NCBI GenBank assembly: GCA_037954325.1
Contig: JBBMNZ010000031.1
Coordinates: forward strand, 898,001-962,000
Direction of reading: 5' to 3'
Length of the DNA stretch: 64,000 bases
Source: Fistularia commersonii
Taxonomy: Eukaryota; Chordata; Actinopteri; Syngnathiformes; Fistulariidae
How positions within the stretch are numbered: position 1 is the first letter of the stretch; every line of letters starts with the position of its first letter. This document shows positions 1 to 14,600 of the stretch, one piece after another. The notes below the pieces were generated by a model. The model did no database searches. It was not told the DNA's origin and was given only the letters and a program-made list of their open reading frames with translations. The position numbers and the translations under genes are program-made.

Positions 1-1134
1 TTTCAACAGCAGAAACAAGCTTGATGAAATTCAAAAGTTATTGCCACTCCTAATCAAAAACGCTCCTAATCGATGAGATAAGCGCTTTTTGACCCTATGG
101 CTGAATCTTTCAAACTTGTTGCTGGATAACACTGAAATTGACATATATAGTGCAGAATCATGTCCTAAACAACATATTTCAACAGCAGAAACCAGCTTGA
201 TGAAATTCAACAGTTATTATCACTCCTAATCAAAAACGCTTCAACTCGGTGAGATAAGCACTTTTTGAACAAATGGCTATATCTTTCAAACTTGTTGCTG
301 GATTACAGTGAATTTGACTTTTGTTTTGCAAAATCATGTCCTAAACAACATATTTCAACAGCAGAAACCAGCTTGATGAAATTCAAAAGTTATTTCCACT
401 CCTAATCAAAAACGCTTCAACTCGGTGAGATAAGCACTTTTTGAACGAATGGCCATATCTTGTGAACCTGTGAAGGGATTACACTAAATTTAACTTATAT
501 TGTGCAGAATCATGTCCTAAACAACATATTTCAACGGCAGAAACCAGCTTGATGAAATTCAAAAGTTATTGCCACTCCTAATCAAAAACGCTCGAACCCG
601 ATGAGATAAGCAGTTTTTGAACGAATGGCTATATCTTTCAAACTTGTAGCTGGATTACACTGAATTTGACTTACATTGTGCAAAATCATGTCCTAAACAA
701 CATATTTCAACAGCAGAAACCAGCTTGATGAAATTCAAACGTTATTTCCACTCCTAATCAAAAACGCTTCAACTCGGTGAGATAAGCACTTGTTGAACGA
801 ATGGCCATATCTTGTGAACCTGTGAAGGGATTACACTAAATTTAACATATATTGTGCAGAATCATGTCCTAAAAAACATATTTCAACGGCAGAAACCAGC
901 TTGATGAAATTCAAAAGTTATTGCCACTCCTAATCAAAAACGCTTCAACTCGGTGAGATAAGCACTTTTTGAACGAATGGCTATATCTTGTGAACCTGTG
1001 AAGGGATTACACTATATTTGACATATATTGCGCAGAATCATGTCCTAAACAACATATTTCAACGGCAGAAACCAGCTTGATGAAATTCAAAAGTTATATC
1101 CACTCCTAATCAAAAACGCTCCAACTCGATGAGA
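1..1134 (+). repeat. Satellite, left edge of window
   Basis: About 6.5 monomers. They alternate between monomers carrying 'ctttcaaacttgttgctgg' (class A tail) and monomers carrying 'cttgtgaacctgtgaaggg' (class B tail). Position 1 has the variant 'cctaatcgatgag', which reappears at about 2175 and 12559, tying this edge to the duplicated blocks to the right. Nothing other than satellite is visible. Confidence 0.9.
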
Positions 1135-4100
1135 TAAGCTCTTTTTGACCCTATGGCTATATCGTTTAAACTTGTAGCTGGATTACACTGAATTTGACTT
1201 ATATTGTGCAGGATCATGGCCTAAACAACATATTTCAACAGCAGAAACCAGCTTGATGAAATTCAAAAGTTATTGCCACTCCTAATCAAAAACGCTCCAA
1301 CTCGATGAGATAAGCACTTTTTGAGCGAATGGCTATATCTTTCAAACTTTTTGCTGGATTACACTGAATTTGACTTATATTGTGTAGAATCATGTCCTAA
1401 ACAACATATTTCAACAGCAGAAACCAGCTTGATGAAATTCAAAAGTTATTTCCACTCCTAATCAAAAACGCTTCAACTCGTGAATTAAGCAGTTTTTGAA
1501 CAAATGGCCATATCTTGTGAACATGTGAAGGGATTACACAACATTTGACATATATTGTGCAAAATCATGTCCTAAACAACATATTTCAACAGCAAAAACC
1601 AGCTTGATGAAATTCAAAAGTTATTGCCACTCCTAATCAAAAACGCTCCAACTCGGTGAGATAAGCACTTTTTGAACGAATGGCTATATCCTGTGAACCT
1701 GTGAAGGGATTACACTATATTTGACATATATTGCGCAGAATTATGTCCTAAACAACATATTTCAACGGCAGAAACCAGCTTGATGAAATTCAAAAGTTAT
1801 ATCCACTCCTAATCAAAAACGCTCCAACTCGATGAGATAAGCTCTTTTTGACCCTATGGCTATATCGTTTAAACTTGTAGCTGGATTACACTGAATTTGA
1901 TTATATTGTGCAGAATCATGTCCTAAACAACATATTTCAACAGCAGAAACCAGCTTGATGAAATTCAAAAGTTATTGCCACTCCTAATCAAAAACGCTCC
2001 AACTCAATGAGATAAGCGCTTTTTGACCCTATGGCCATATCTTTTAAACATGTATCTGGATTACACTAAATTTGACTTATATTGTGCAGAATCATGTCCT
2101 AAACATCATATTTCAACAGCAGAAACAAGCTTGATGAAATTCAAAAGTTATTGCCACTCCTAATCAAAAACGCTCCTAATCGATGAGATAAGCGCTTTTT
2201 GACCCTATGGCTGAATCTTTCAAACTTGTTGCTGGATAACACTGAAATTGACATATATAGTGCAGAATCATGTCCTAAACAACATATTTCAACAGCAGAA
2301 ACCAACTTGATGAAATTCAAAAGTTGTGATCACTCCTAATCAAAAACGCTTCAACTTGGTGAGATAAGCACTTTTTGAACGAATGGCTATATCTTTCAAA
2401 CTTGTTGCTGGATTACACTGAATTTGACTTATATTGTGCAGAATCATGTCCTTAACAACATATTTCAACAGCAGAAACCAGCTTGATGAAATTCAACAGT
2501 TATTATCACTCCTAATCAAAAACGCTTCAACTCGGTGAGATAAGCACTCTTTGAACAAATGGCTATATCTTTCAAACTTGTTGCTGGATTACACTGAATT
2601 TGACTTTTGTTTTGCAAAATCATGTCCTAAACAACATATTTCAACAGCAGAAACCAGCTTGATGAAATTCAAAAGTTATATCCACTCCTAATCAAAAACG
2701 CTTCAACTCGGTGAGATAAGCACTTTTTGAACGAATGGCCATATCTTGTGAACCTGTGAAGGGATTACACTAAATTTAACATATATTGTGCAGAATCATG
2801 TCCTAAACAACATATTTCAACGGCAGAAACCAGCTTGATGAAATTCAAAAGTTATTGCCACTCCTAATCAAAAACGCTCGAACCCGATGAGATAAGCACT
2901 TTTTGAACGAATGGCTATATCTTTCAAACTTGTTGCTGGATTACACTGAATTTGACTTATATTGTGCAGAATCATGTCCTTAACAACATATTTCAACAGC
3001 AGAAACCAGCTTGATGAAATTCAACAGTTATTATCACTCCTAATCAAAAACGCTTCAACTCGGTGAGATAAGCACTTTTTGAACAAATGGCTATATCTTT
3101 CAAACTTGTTGCTGGATTACACTGAATTTGACTTATGTTTTGCAAAATCATGTCCTAAACAACATATTTCAACAGCAGAAACCAGCTTGATGAAATTCAA
3201 AAGTTATATCCACTCCTAATCAAAAACGCTTCAACTCTGTGAGATAAGCACTTTTTGAACGAATGGCCATATCTTGTGAACCTGTGAAGGGATTACACTA
3301 AATTTAACATATATTGTGCAGAATCATGTCCTAAACAACATATTTCAACGGCAGAAACCAGCTTGATGAAATTCAAAAGTTATTGCCACTCCTAATCAAA
3401 AACGCTCGAACCCGATGAGATAAGCACTTTTTGAACGAATGGCTATATCTTTCAAACTTGTAGCTGGATTACACTGAATTTGACTTACATTGTGCAAAAT
3501 CATGTCCTAAACAACATATTTCAACAGCAGAAACCAGCTTGATGAAATTCAAACGTTATTTCCACTCCTAATCAAAAACGCTTCAACTCGGTGATATAAG
3601 CACTTTTTGAACGAATGGCCATATCTTGTGAACCTGTGAAGGGATTACACTAAATTTAACATATATTGTGCAGAATCATGTCCTAAACAACATATTTCAA
3701 CGGCAGAAACCAGCTTGATGAAATTCAAAAGTTATTGCCACTCCTAATCAAAAACGCTTCAACTCGGTGAGATAAGCACTTTTTGAACGAATGGCCATAT
3801 CTTGTGAACCTGTGAAGGGATTACACTATATTTGACATATATTGCGCAGAATCATGTCCTAAACAACATATTTCAACGGCAGAAACCAGCTTGATGAAAT
3901 TCAAAAGTTATATCCACTCCTAATCAAAAACGCTCCAACTCGATGAGATAAGCTCTTTTTGACCCTATGGCTATATCGTTTAAACTTGTAGCTGGATTAC
4001 ACTGAATTTGACTTATATTGTGCAGGATCATGGCCTAAACAACATATTTCAACAGCAGAAACCAGCTTGATGAAATTCAAAAGTTATTGCCACTCCTAAT

Positions 4101-7100
4101 CAAAAACGCTCCAACTCGATAAGATAAGCCCTTTTTGACCCTAAGGTTATATATTTCAAACTTGTTGCTGGATTACACTGAATTTGACTTATGTTGTGCA
4201 GAATCATGTCCTAAACAACATATTTCAACAGCAGAAACAAGCTTGATGAAATTCAAAAGTTATTGCCACTCCTAATCAAAAACGCTCCTACTCGATGAGA
4301 TAAGCGCTTTTTGACCCTATGGCTGAATCTTTCAAACTTGTTGCTGGATAACACTGAAATTGACATATATTGTGCAGAATCATGTCCTAAACAACATATT
4401 TCAACAGCAGAAACCAGCTTGATGAAATTCAAAAGTTATTGCCATTCCTAATCAAAAACGCTCGAACCCGATGAGATAAGCACTTTTTGAACGAATGGCT
4501 ATATCTTTCAAACTTGTTGCTGGATTACACTGAATTTGACTTACATTGTGCAAAATCATGTCCTAAACAGCATATTTCAACAGCAGAAACCTGCTTGATG
4601 AAATTCAAAAGTTATTTCCACTCCTAATCAAAAACGCTTCAACTCGGTGAGATAAGCACTTTTTGAACGAATGGCCATATCTTGTGAACCTGTGAAGGGA
4701 TTACACTAAATTTGACATATATTGTGAAGAATCATGTCCTAAACAACATATTTCAACAGCAGACACCAGCTTGATGAAATTCAAAAGTTATTGCTACTCC
4801 TAATCAAAAACACTCCAACTCGATGAGATAAGCGCTTTTTGACCCTATGGCTATATCTTTCAAACTTGTTGCTGGATAACACTGAATTTGACTTATATTG
4901 TGCAGAATCATGTCCTATAACAACATATTTCAAAAGCAGAAACCAGCTTGATGAAATTCAAAAGTTATGATCACTCCTAATCAAAAACGCTTCAACTCGG
5001 TGAGATAAGCACTTTTTGAACGAAAGGCTATATCTTTCAAACTTGTTGCTTGATTACACTGAATTTGACTTATATTGTGCAGAATCATGTCCTAAACAAC
5101 ATATTTCAAAAGCAGAAACCAGCTTGATGAAATTCAAAAGTTATTTCCACTCCTAATCAAAAACGATTCAACTCGATGAGATAAGCACTTTTTGAACGAA
5201 TGAACATATCATGTGAACCTTCGAAGGGATTACACTAAATTTGACATATATTGTGCAGAATCATGTCCTAAACAACATATTTCAACGGCAGACACCAGCT
5301 TGATGAAATTCAAAAGTTATTGCCACTCCTAATCAAAAACACTATAACTCGATGAGATAAGCGCTTTTTGACCCTATGGCTATATCTTTCAAACTTCTTG
5401 CTGGATAACATTGAATTTGACTTATATTGTGCAGAATCATGTCCTAAAACAACATATTTCAACGGCAGAAACCAGCTTGATGAAATTCAAAAGTTATGAT
5501 CACTCCTAATCAAAAACGCTTCAACTCGGTGAGATAAGCACTTTTTGAACGAATGGCTATATCTTGTGAACCTGTGAAGGGATTACACTATATTTGACAT
5601 ATATTGCGCAGAATCATGTCCTAAACAACATATTTCAACGGCAGAAACCAGCTTGATGAAATTCAAAAGTTATATCCACTCCTAATCAAAAACGCTCCAA
5701 CTCGATGAGATAAGCTCTTTTTGACCCTATGGCTATATCGTTTAAACTTGTAGCTGGATTACACTGAATTTGACTTATATTGTGCAGGATCATGGCCTAA
5801 ACAACATATTTCAACAGCAGAAACCAGCTTGATGAAATTCAAAAGTTATTGCCACTCCTAATCAAAAACGCTCCAACTCGATAAGATAAGCCCTTTTTGA
5901 CCCTAAGGTTATATCTTTCAAACTTGTTGCTGGATTACACTGAATTTGACTTATGTTGTGCAAAATCATGTCCTAAACAACATATTTCAACAGCAGAAAC
6001 AAGCTTGATGAAATTCAAAAGTTATTGCCACTCCTAATCAAAAACGCTCCTACTCGATGAGATAAGCGCTTTTTGACCCTATGGCTGAATCTTTCAAACT
6101 TGTTGCTGGATAACACTGAAATTGACATATATTGTGCAGAATCATGTCCTAAAAAACATATTTCAACAGCAGAAACCAGCTTGATGAAATTCAAAAGTTA
6201 TTGCCATTCCTAATCAAAAACGCTCGAACCCAATGAGATAAGCACTTTTTGAACGAATGGCTATATCTTTCAAACTTGTTGCTGGATTACACTGAATTTG
6301 ACTTACATTGTGCAAAATCATGTCCTAAACAGCATATTTCAACAGCAGAAACCTGCTTGATGAAATTCAAAAGTTATTTCCACTCCTAATCAAAAACGCT
6401 TCAACTCGGTGAGATAAGCACTTTTTGAACGAATGGCCATATCTTGTGAACCTGTGAAGGGATTACACTAAATTTGACATATATTGTGAAGAATCATGCC
6501 CTAAACAACATATTTCAACAGCAGAAACCAGCTTGATGAAATTCAAAAGTTATTGCTACTCCTAATCAAAAACACTCCAACTCGATGAGATAAGCGCTTT
6601 TTGACCCTATGGTTATATCTTTCAAACTTGTTGCTGGATAACACTGAATTTGACTTATATTGTGCAGAATCATGTCCTAAACAACATATTTCAAAAGCAG
6701 AAACCAGCTTGATGAAATTCAAAAGTTATTTCCACTCCTAATCAAAAACGATTCAACTCGATGAGATAAGCACTTTTTGAACGAATGAACATATCATGTG
6801 AACCTGTGAAGGGATTACACTAAATTTGACATATATTGTGCAGAATCATGTCCTAAACAACATATTTCAACGGCAGACACCAGCTTGATGAAATTCAAAA
6901 GTTATTGCCACTCCTAATCAAAAACACTATAACTCGATGAGATAAGCGCTTTTTGACCCTATGGCTATATCTTTCAAACTTCTTGCTGGATAACATTGAA
7001 TTTGACTTATATTGTGCAGAATCATGTCCTAAAACAACATATTTCAACGGCAGAAACCAGCTTGATGAAATTCAAAAGTTATGATCACTCCTAATCAAAA

Positions 7101-8405
7101 ACGCTTCAACTCGGTGAGATAAGCACTTTTTAAACGAATGGCTATATCTTGTGAACCTGTGGAGGGATTACACTAACTTTGACATATATTGTGCAGAATC
7201 ATGTCCTAAACAACATGTTTCAACAGCAGAAACCAGCTTGATGAAATTCAAAAGTTATTGCCACTCCTAATCAAAAACGCGCCAATTCGATGTGAAAAGC
7301 GCTTTTTGACCCTATGGTTATATATTTTAAACATGTAGCTGGATTACACTGAATTTGACTTATATTGTGCAAAATCATGTCCTAAACAACATATTTCAAC
7401 AGCAGAAACCAGCTTGATGAAATTCAAAAGTTATTGCCACTCCTAATCAAAAACGCTCCAACTCGATGAGATAAGCACTTTTTGAGCGAATGGCTATATC
7501 TTTCAAACTTTTTGCTGGATTACACTGAATTTGACTTATATTGTGTAGAATCATGTCCTAAACAACATATTTCAACAGCAGAAACCAGCTTGATGAAATT
7601 CAAAAGTTATTTCCACTCCTGATCAAAAACGCTTCAACTCGTGAGATAAGCAGTTTTTGAACAAATGGCCATATCTTGTGAACATGTGAAGGGATTACAC
7701 AACATTTGACATATATTGTGCAAAATCATGTCCTAAACAACATATTTCAACAGCAAAAACCAGCTTGATGAAATTCAAAAGTTATTGCCACTCCTAATCA
7801 AAAACGCTCCAACTCAGTGAGATAAGCACTTTTTGAACGAATGGCTATATCCTGTGAACCTGTGAAGGGATTACACTATATTTGACATATATTGCGCAGA
7901 ATTATGTCCTAAACAACATATTTCAACGGCAGAAACCAGCTTGATGAAATTCAAAAGTTATATCCACTCCTAATCAAAAACGCTCAGACTCGATGAGATA
8001 AGCTCTTTTTGACCCTATGGCTATATCGTTTAAACTTGTAGCTGGATTACACTGAATTTGACTTCTATTGTCTAGGATCATGGCCTAAACAACATATTTC
8101 AACAGCAGAAACCAGCTTGATGAAATTCAAAAGTTATTGCCACTCCTAATCAAAAACGCTCCAACTCGATAAGATAAGCCCTTTTTGACCCTATGGTTAT
8201 ATCTTTCAAACTTGTTGCTGGATTACACTGAATTTGACTTATATTGTGCAGAATCATGTCCTAAACAACATATTTCAACGGCAGAAACCAGCTTGATGAA
8301 ATTCAAAAGTTATTGCCACTCCTAATCAAAAACGCTCCAACTCAATGAGATAAGCGCTTTTTGACCCTATGGCCATATCTTTTAAACATGTATCTGGATT
8401 ACACT
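1135..8405 (+). repeat. Long duplicated satellite block, copy 1 (7.3 kb)
   Basis: This block is matched variant-for-variant by 11518-17909. Diagnostic shared variants include 'cgtgaattaagcag' (1479 and 11862), 'cctaatcgatgag' (2175 and 12559, exactly 59 monomers apart) and 'ttttaaacga' (about 7128 and 16631). The offset falls from 10384 bp to 9856 bp and then to about 9503 bp along the block. Copy 1 therefore holds three extra monomers around 2430-2957 and two extra monomers around 5060-5560. The three-monomer excess is itself a tandem duplication, marked by the repeated variant 'gtccttaacaaca'. Boundaries are read by eye and good to a few tens of bases. Confidence 0.82.
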
Positions 8406-11400
8406 AAATTTGACTTATATTGTGCAGAATCATGTCCTAAACATCATATTTCAACAGCAGAAACAAGCTTGATGAAATTCAAAAGTTATTGCCACTCCTA
8501 ATCAAAAACGCTCCAACTCGGTGAGATAAGCACTTTTTGAACGAATGGCTATATCCTATGAACCTGTGAAGGGATTACACTATATTTGACTTCTATTGTC
8601 TAGGATCATGGCCTAAACAACATATTTCAACAGCAGAAACCAGCTTGATGAAATTCAAAAGTTATTGCCACTCCTAATCAAAAACGCTCCAACTCGATAA
8701 GATAAGCGCTTTTTGACCCTATGGCCATATCTTTTAAACATGTATCTGGATTACACTAAATTTGACTTATATTGTGCAGAATCATGTCCTAAACATCATA
8801 TTTCAACAGCAGAAACAAGCTTGATGAAATTCAAAAGTTATTGCCACTCCTAATCAAAAACGCTCCTACTCGATGAGATAAGCGCTTTTTGACCCTATGG
8901 CTGAATCTTTCAAACTTGTTGCTGGATAACACTGAAATTGACATATATAGTGCAGAATCATGTCCTAAACAACATATTTCAACAGCAGAAACCAACTTGA
9001 TGAAATTCAAAAGTTATGATCACTCCTAATCAAAAACGCTTCAACTTGGTGAGATAAGCACTTTTTGAACGAATGGCTATATCTTTCAAACTTGTTGCTG
9101 GATTACACTGAAATTGACATATATAGTGCAAAATCATGTCCTAAACAACATATTTCAACAGCAGAAACCAGCTTGATGAAATTCAAAAGTTATTTCCACT
9201 CCTAATCAAAAACGCTTTAACTCGGTGAGATAAGCTCTTTTTGACCCTATGGCTATATCGTTTAAACTTGTAGCTGAATTACACTGAATTTGACTTATAT
9301 TGTGCAGGATCATGGCCTAAACAACATATTTCAACAGCAGAAACCAGCTTGATGAAATTCAAAAGTTATTGCCACTCCTAATCAAAAACGCGCCAATTCG
9401 ATGTGAAAAGCGCTTTTTGACCCTATGGTTATATATTTTAAACATGTAGCTGGATTACACTGAATTTGACTTATATTGTGCAAAATCATGTCCTAAACAA
9501 CATATTTCAACAGCAGAAACCAGCTTGATGAAATTCAAAAGTTATTGCCACTCCTAATCAAAAACGCTCCAACTCGATGAGATAAGCACTTTTTGAGCGA
9601 ATGGCTATATCTTTCAAACTTTTTGCTGGATTACACTGAATTTGACTTATATTGTGTAGAATCATGTCCTAAACAACATATTTCAACAGCAGAAACCAGC
9701 TTGATGAAATTCAAAAGTTATTTCCACTCCTGATCAAAAACGCTTCAACTCGTGAGATAAGCAGTTTTTGAACAAATGGCCATATCTTGTGAACATGTGA
9801 AGGGATTACACAACATTTGACATATATTGTGCAAAATCATGTCCTAAACAACATATTTCAACAGCAAAAACCAGCTTGATGAAATTCAAAAGTTATTGCC
9901 ACTCCTAATCAAAAACGCTCCAACTCAGTGAGATAAGCACTTTTTGAACGAATGGCTATATCCTGTGAACCTGTGAAGGGATTACACTATATTTGACATA
10001 TATTGCGCAGAATTATGTCCTAAACAACATATTTCAACGGCAGAAACCAGCTTGATGAAATTCAAAAGTTATATCCACTCCTAATCAAAAACGCTCAGAC
10101 TCGATGAGATAAGCTCTTTTTGACCCTATGGCTATATCGTTTAAACTTGTAGCTGGATTACACTGAATTTGACTTCTATTGTCTAGGATCATGGCCTAAA
10201 CAACATATTTCAACAGCAGAAACCAGCTTGATGAAATTCAAAAGTTATTGCCACTCCTAATCAAAAACGCTCCAACTCGATAAGATAAGCCCTTTTTGAC
10301 CCTATGGTTATATCTTTCAAACTTGTTGCTGGATTACACTGAATTTGACTTATATTGTGCAGAATCATGTCCTAAACAACATATTTCAACGGCAGAAACC
10401 AGCTTGATGAAATTCAAAAGTTATTGCCACTCCTAATCAAAAACGCTCCAACTCAATGAGATAAGCGCTTTTTGACCCTATGGCCATATCTTTTAAACAT
10501 GTATCTGGATTACACTAAATTTGACTTATATTGTGCAGAATCATGTCCTAAACATCATATTTCAACAGCAGAAACAAGCTTGATGAAATTCAAAAGTTAT
10601 TGCCACTCCTAATCAAAAACGCTCCAACTCGGTGAGATAAGCACTTTTTGAACGAATGGCTATATCCTATGAACCTGTGAAGGGATTACACTATATTTGA
10701 CATATATTGCGCAGAATTATGTCCTAAACAACATATTTCAACGGCAGAAACCAGCTTGATGAAATTCAAAAGTTATATCCACTCCTAATCAAAAACGCTC
10801 CAACTCGATGAGATAAGCTCTTTTTGACCCTATGGCTATATCGTTTAAACTTGTAGCTGGATTACACTGAATTTGACTTCTATTGTCTAGGATCATGGCC
10901 TAAACAACATATTTCAACAGCAGAAACCAGCTTGATGAAATTCAAAAGTTATTGCCACTCCTAATCAAAAACGCTCCAACTCGATAAGATAAGCGCTTTT
11001 TGACCCTATGGCCATATCTTTTAAACATGTATCTGGATTACACTAAATTTGACTTATATTGTGCAGAATCATGTCCTAAACATCATATTTCAACAGCAGA
11101 AACAAGCTTGATGAAATTCAAAAGTTATTGCCACTCCTAATCAAAAACGCTCCTACTCGATGAGATAAGCGCTTTTTGACCCTATGGCTGAATCTTTCAA
11201 ACTTGTTGCTGGATAACACTGAAATTGACATATATAGTGCAGAATCATGTCCTAAACAACATATTTCAACAGCAGAAACCAACTTGATGAAATTCAAAAG
11301 TTATGATCACTCCTAATCAAAAACGCTTCAACTTGGTGAGATAAGCACTTTTTGAACGAATGGCTATATCTTTCAAACTTGTTGCTGGATTACACTGAAA

Positions 11401-11680
11401 TTGACATATATAGTGCAAAATCATGTCCTAAACAACATATTTCAACAGCAGAAACCAGCTTGATGAAATTCAAAAGTTATTTCCACTCCTAATCAAAAAC
11501 GCTTCAACTCGGTGAGATAAGCTCTTTTTGACCCTATGGCTATATCGTTTAAACTTGTAGCTGAATTACACTGAATTTGACTTATATTGTGCAGGATCAT
11601 GGCCTAAACAACATATTTCAACAGCAGAAACCAGCTTGATGAAATTCAAAAGTTATTGCCACTCCTAATCAAAAACGCTC
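7250..11680 (+). repeat. 12-monomer higher-order repeat, tandem copies
   Basis: The private variant 'ttgagcgaatgg' (usual form 'ttgaacgaatgg') occurs at 7482, 9593 and 11704, spaced 2111 bp twice, that is 12 monomers minus 1 bp. A second marker, 'gccaattcgatgtgaaaag', recurs at 7281 and 9392, also 2111 bp apart. The copies are not perfect. Around 8581 the first copy fuses 'ctatatttgac' directly to 'ttctattgtctagg', whereas the second has one additional monomer there, so later markers (8701 and 10988) are 13 monomers apart. The same private variant at 1321 and 16985 marks the equivalent point in the larger duplicated blocks. Confidence 0.82.
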
Positions 11681-14600
11681 CAACTCGATGAGATAAGCAC
11701 TTTTTGAGCGAATGGCTATATCTTTCAAACTTTTTGCTGGATTACACTGAATTTGACTTATATTGTGTAGAATCATGTCCTAAACAACATATTTCAACAG
11801 CAGAAACCAGCTTGATGAAATTCAAAAGTTATTTCCACTCCTAATCAAAAACGCTTCAACTCGTGAATTAAGCAGTTTTTGAACAAATGGCCATATCTTG
11901 TGAACATGTGAAGGGATTACACAACATTTGACATATATTGTGCAAAATCATGTCCTAAACAACATATTTCAACAGCAAAAACCAGCTTGATGAAATTCAA
12001 AAGTTATTGCCACTCCTAATCAAAAACGCTCCAACTCGGTGAGATAAGCACTTTTTGAACGAATGGCTATATCCTGTGAACCTGTGAAGGGATTACACTA
12101 TATTTGACATATATTGCGCAGAATTATGTCCTAAACAACATATTTCAACGGCAGAAACCAGCTTGATGAAATTCAAAAGTTATATCCACTCCTAATCAAA
12201 AACGCTCCAACTCGATGAGATAAGCTCTTTTTGACCCTATGGCTATATCGTTTAAACTTGTAGCTGGATTACACTGAATTTGACTTCTATTGTCTAGGAT
12301 CATGGCCTAAACAACATATTTCAACAGCAGAAACCAGCTTGATGAAATTCAAAAGTTATTGCCACTCCTAATCAAAAACGCTCCAACTCAATGAGATAAG
12401 CGCTTTTTGACCCTATGGCCATATCTTTTAAACATGTATCTGGATTACACTAAATTTGACTTATATTGTGCAGAATCATGTCCTAAACATCATATTTCAA
12501 CAGCAGAAACAAGCTTGATGAAATTCAAAAGTTATTGCCACTCCTAATCAAAAACGCTCCTAATCGATGAGATAAGCGCTTTTTGACCCTATGGCTGAAT
12601 ATTTCAAACTTGTTGCTGGATAACACTGAAATTGACATATATAGTGCAGAATCATGTCCTAAACAACATATTTCAACAGCAGAAACCAACTTGATGAAAT
12701 TCAAAAGTTGTGATCACTCCTAATCAAAAACGCTTCAACTTGGTGAGATAAGCACTTTTTGAACGAATGGCTATATCTTTCAAACTTGTTGCTGGATTAC
12801 ACTGAATTTGACTTATATTGTGCAGAATCATGTCCTTAACAACATATTTCAACAGCAGAAACCAGCTTGATGAAATTCAACAGTTATTATCACTCCTAAT
12901 CAAAAACGCTTCAACTCGGTGAGATAAGCACTTTTTGAACAAATGGCTATATCTTTCAAACTTGTTGCTGGATTACACTGAATTTGACTTTTGTTTTGCA
13001 AAATCATGTCCTAAACAACATATTTCAACAGCAGAAACCAGCTTGATGAAATTCAAAAGTTATATCCACTCCTAATCAAAAACGCTTCAACTCGGTGAGA
13101 TAAGCACTTTTTGAACGAATGGCCATATCTTGTGAACCTGTGAAGGGATTACACTAAATTTAACATATATTGTGCAGAATCATGTCCTAAACAACATATT
13201 TCAACGGCAGAAACCAGCTTGATGAAATTCAAAAGTTATTGCCACTCCTAATCAAAAACGCTCGAACCCGATGAGATAAGCACTTTTTGAACGAATGGCT
13301 ATATCTTTCAAACTTGTAGCTGGATTACACTGAATTTGACTTACATTGTGCAAAATCATGTCCTAAACAACATATTTCAACAGCAGAAACCAGCTTGATG
13401 AAATTCAAACGTTATTTCCACTCCTAATCAAAAACGCTTCAACTCGGTGATATAAGCACTTTTTGAACGAATGGCCATATCTTGTGAACCTGTGAAGGGA
13501 TTACACTAAATTTAACATATATTGTGCAGAATCATGTCCTAAACAACATATTTCAACGGCAGAAACCAGCTTGATGAAATTCAAAAGTTATTGCCACTCC
13601 TAATCAAAAACGCTTCAACTCGGTGAGATAAGCACTTTTTGAACGAATGGCCATATCTTGTGAACCTGTGAAGGGATTACACTATATTTGACATATATTG
13701 CGCAGAATCATGTCCTAAACAACATATTTCAACGGCAGAAACCAGCTTGATGAAATTCAAAAGTTATATCCACTCCTAATCAAAAACGCTCCAACTCGAT
13801 GAGATAAGCTCTTTTTGACCCTATGGCTATATCGTTTAAACTTGTAGCTGGATTACACTGAATTTGACTTATATTGTGCAGGATCATGGCCTAAACAACA
13901 TATTTCAACAGCAGAAACCAGCTTGATGAAATTCAAAAGTTATTGCCACTCCTAATCAAAAACGCTCCAACTCGATAAGATAAGCCCTTTTTGACCCTAA
14001 GGTTATATCTTTCAAACTTGTTGCTGGATTACACTGAATTTGACTTATGTTGTGCAGAATCATGTCCTAAACAACATATTTCAACAGCAGAAACAAGCTT
14101 GATGAAATTCAAAAGTTATTGCCACTCCTAATCAAAAACGCTCCTACTCGATGAGATAAGCGCTTTTTGACCCTATGGCTGAATCTTTCAAACTTGTTGC
14201 TGGATAACACTGAAATTGACATATATTGTGCAGAATCATGTCCTAAACAACATATTTCAACAGCAGAAACCAGCTTGATGAAATTCAAAAGTTATTGCCA
14301 TTCCTAATCAAAAACGCTCGAACCCGATGAGATAAGCACTTTTTGAACGAATGGCTATATCTTTCAAACTTGTTGCTGGATTACACTGAATTTGACTTAC
14401 ATTGTGCAAAATCATGTCCTAAACAGCATATTTCAACAGCAGAAACCTGCTTGATGAAATTCAAAAGTTATTTCCACTCCTAATCAAAAACGCTTCAACT
14501 CGGTGAGATAAGCACTTTTTGAACGAATGGCCATATCTTGTGAACCTGTGAAGGGATTACACTAAATTTGACATATATTGTGAAGAATCATGTCCTAAAC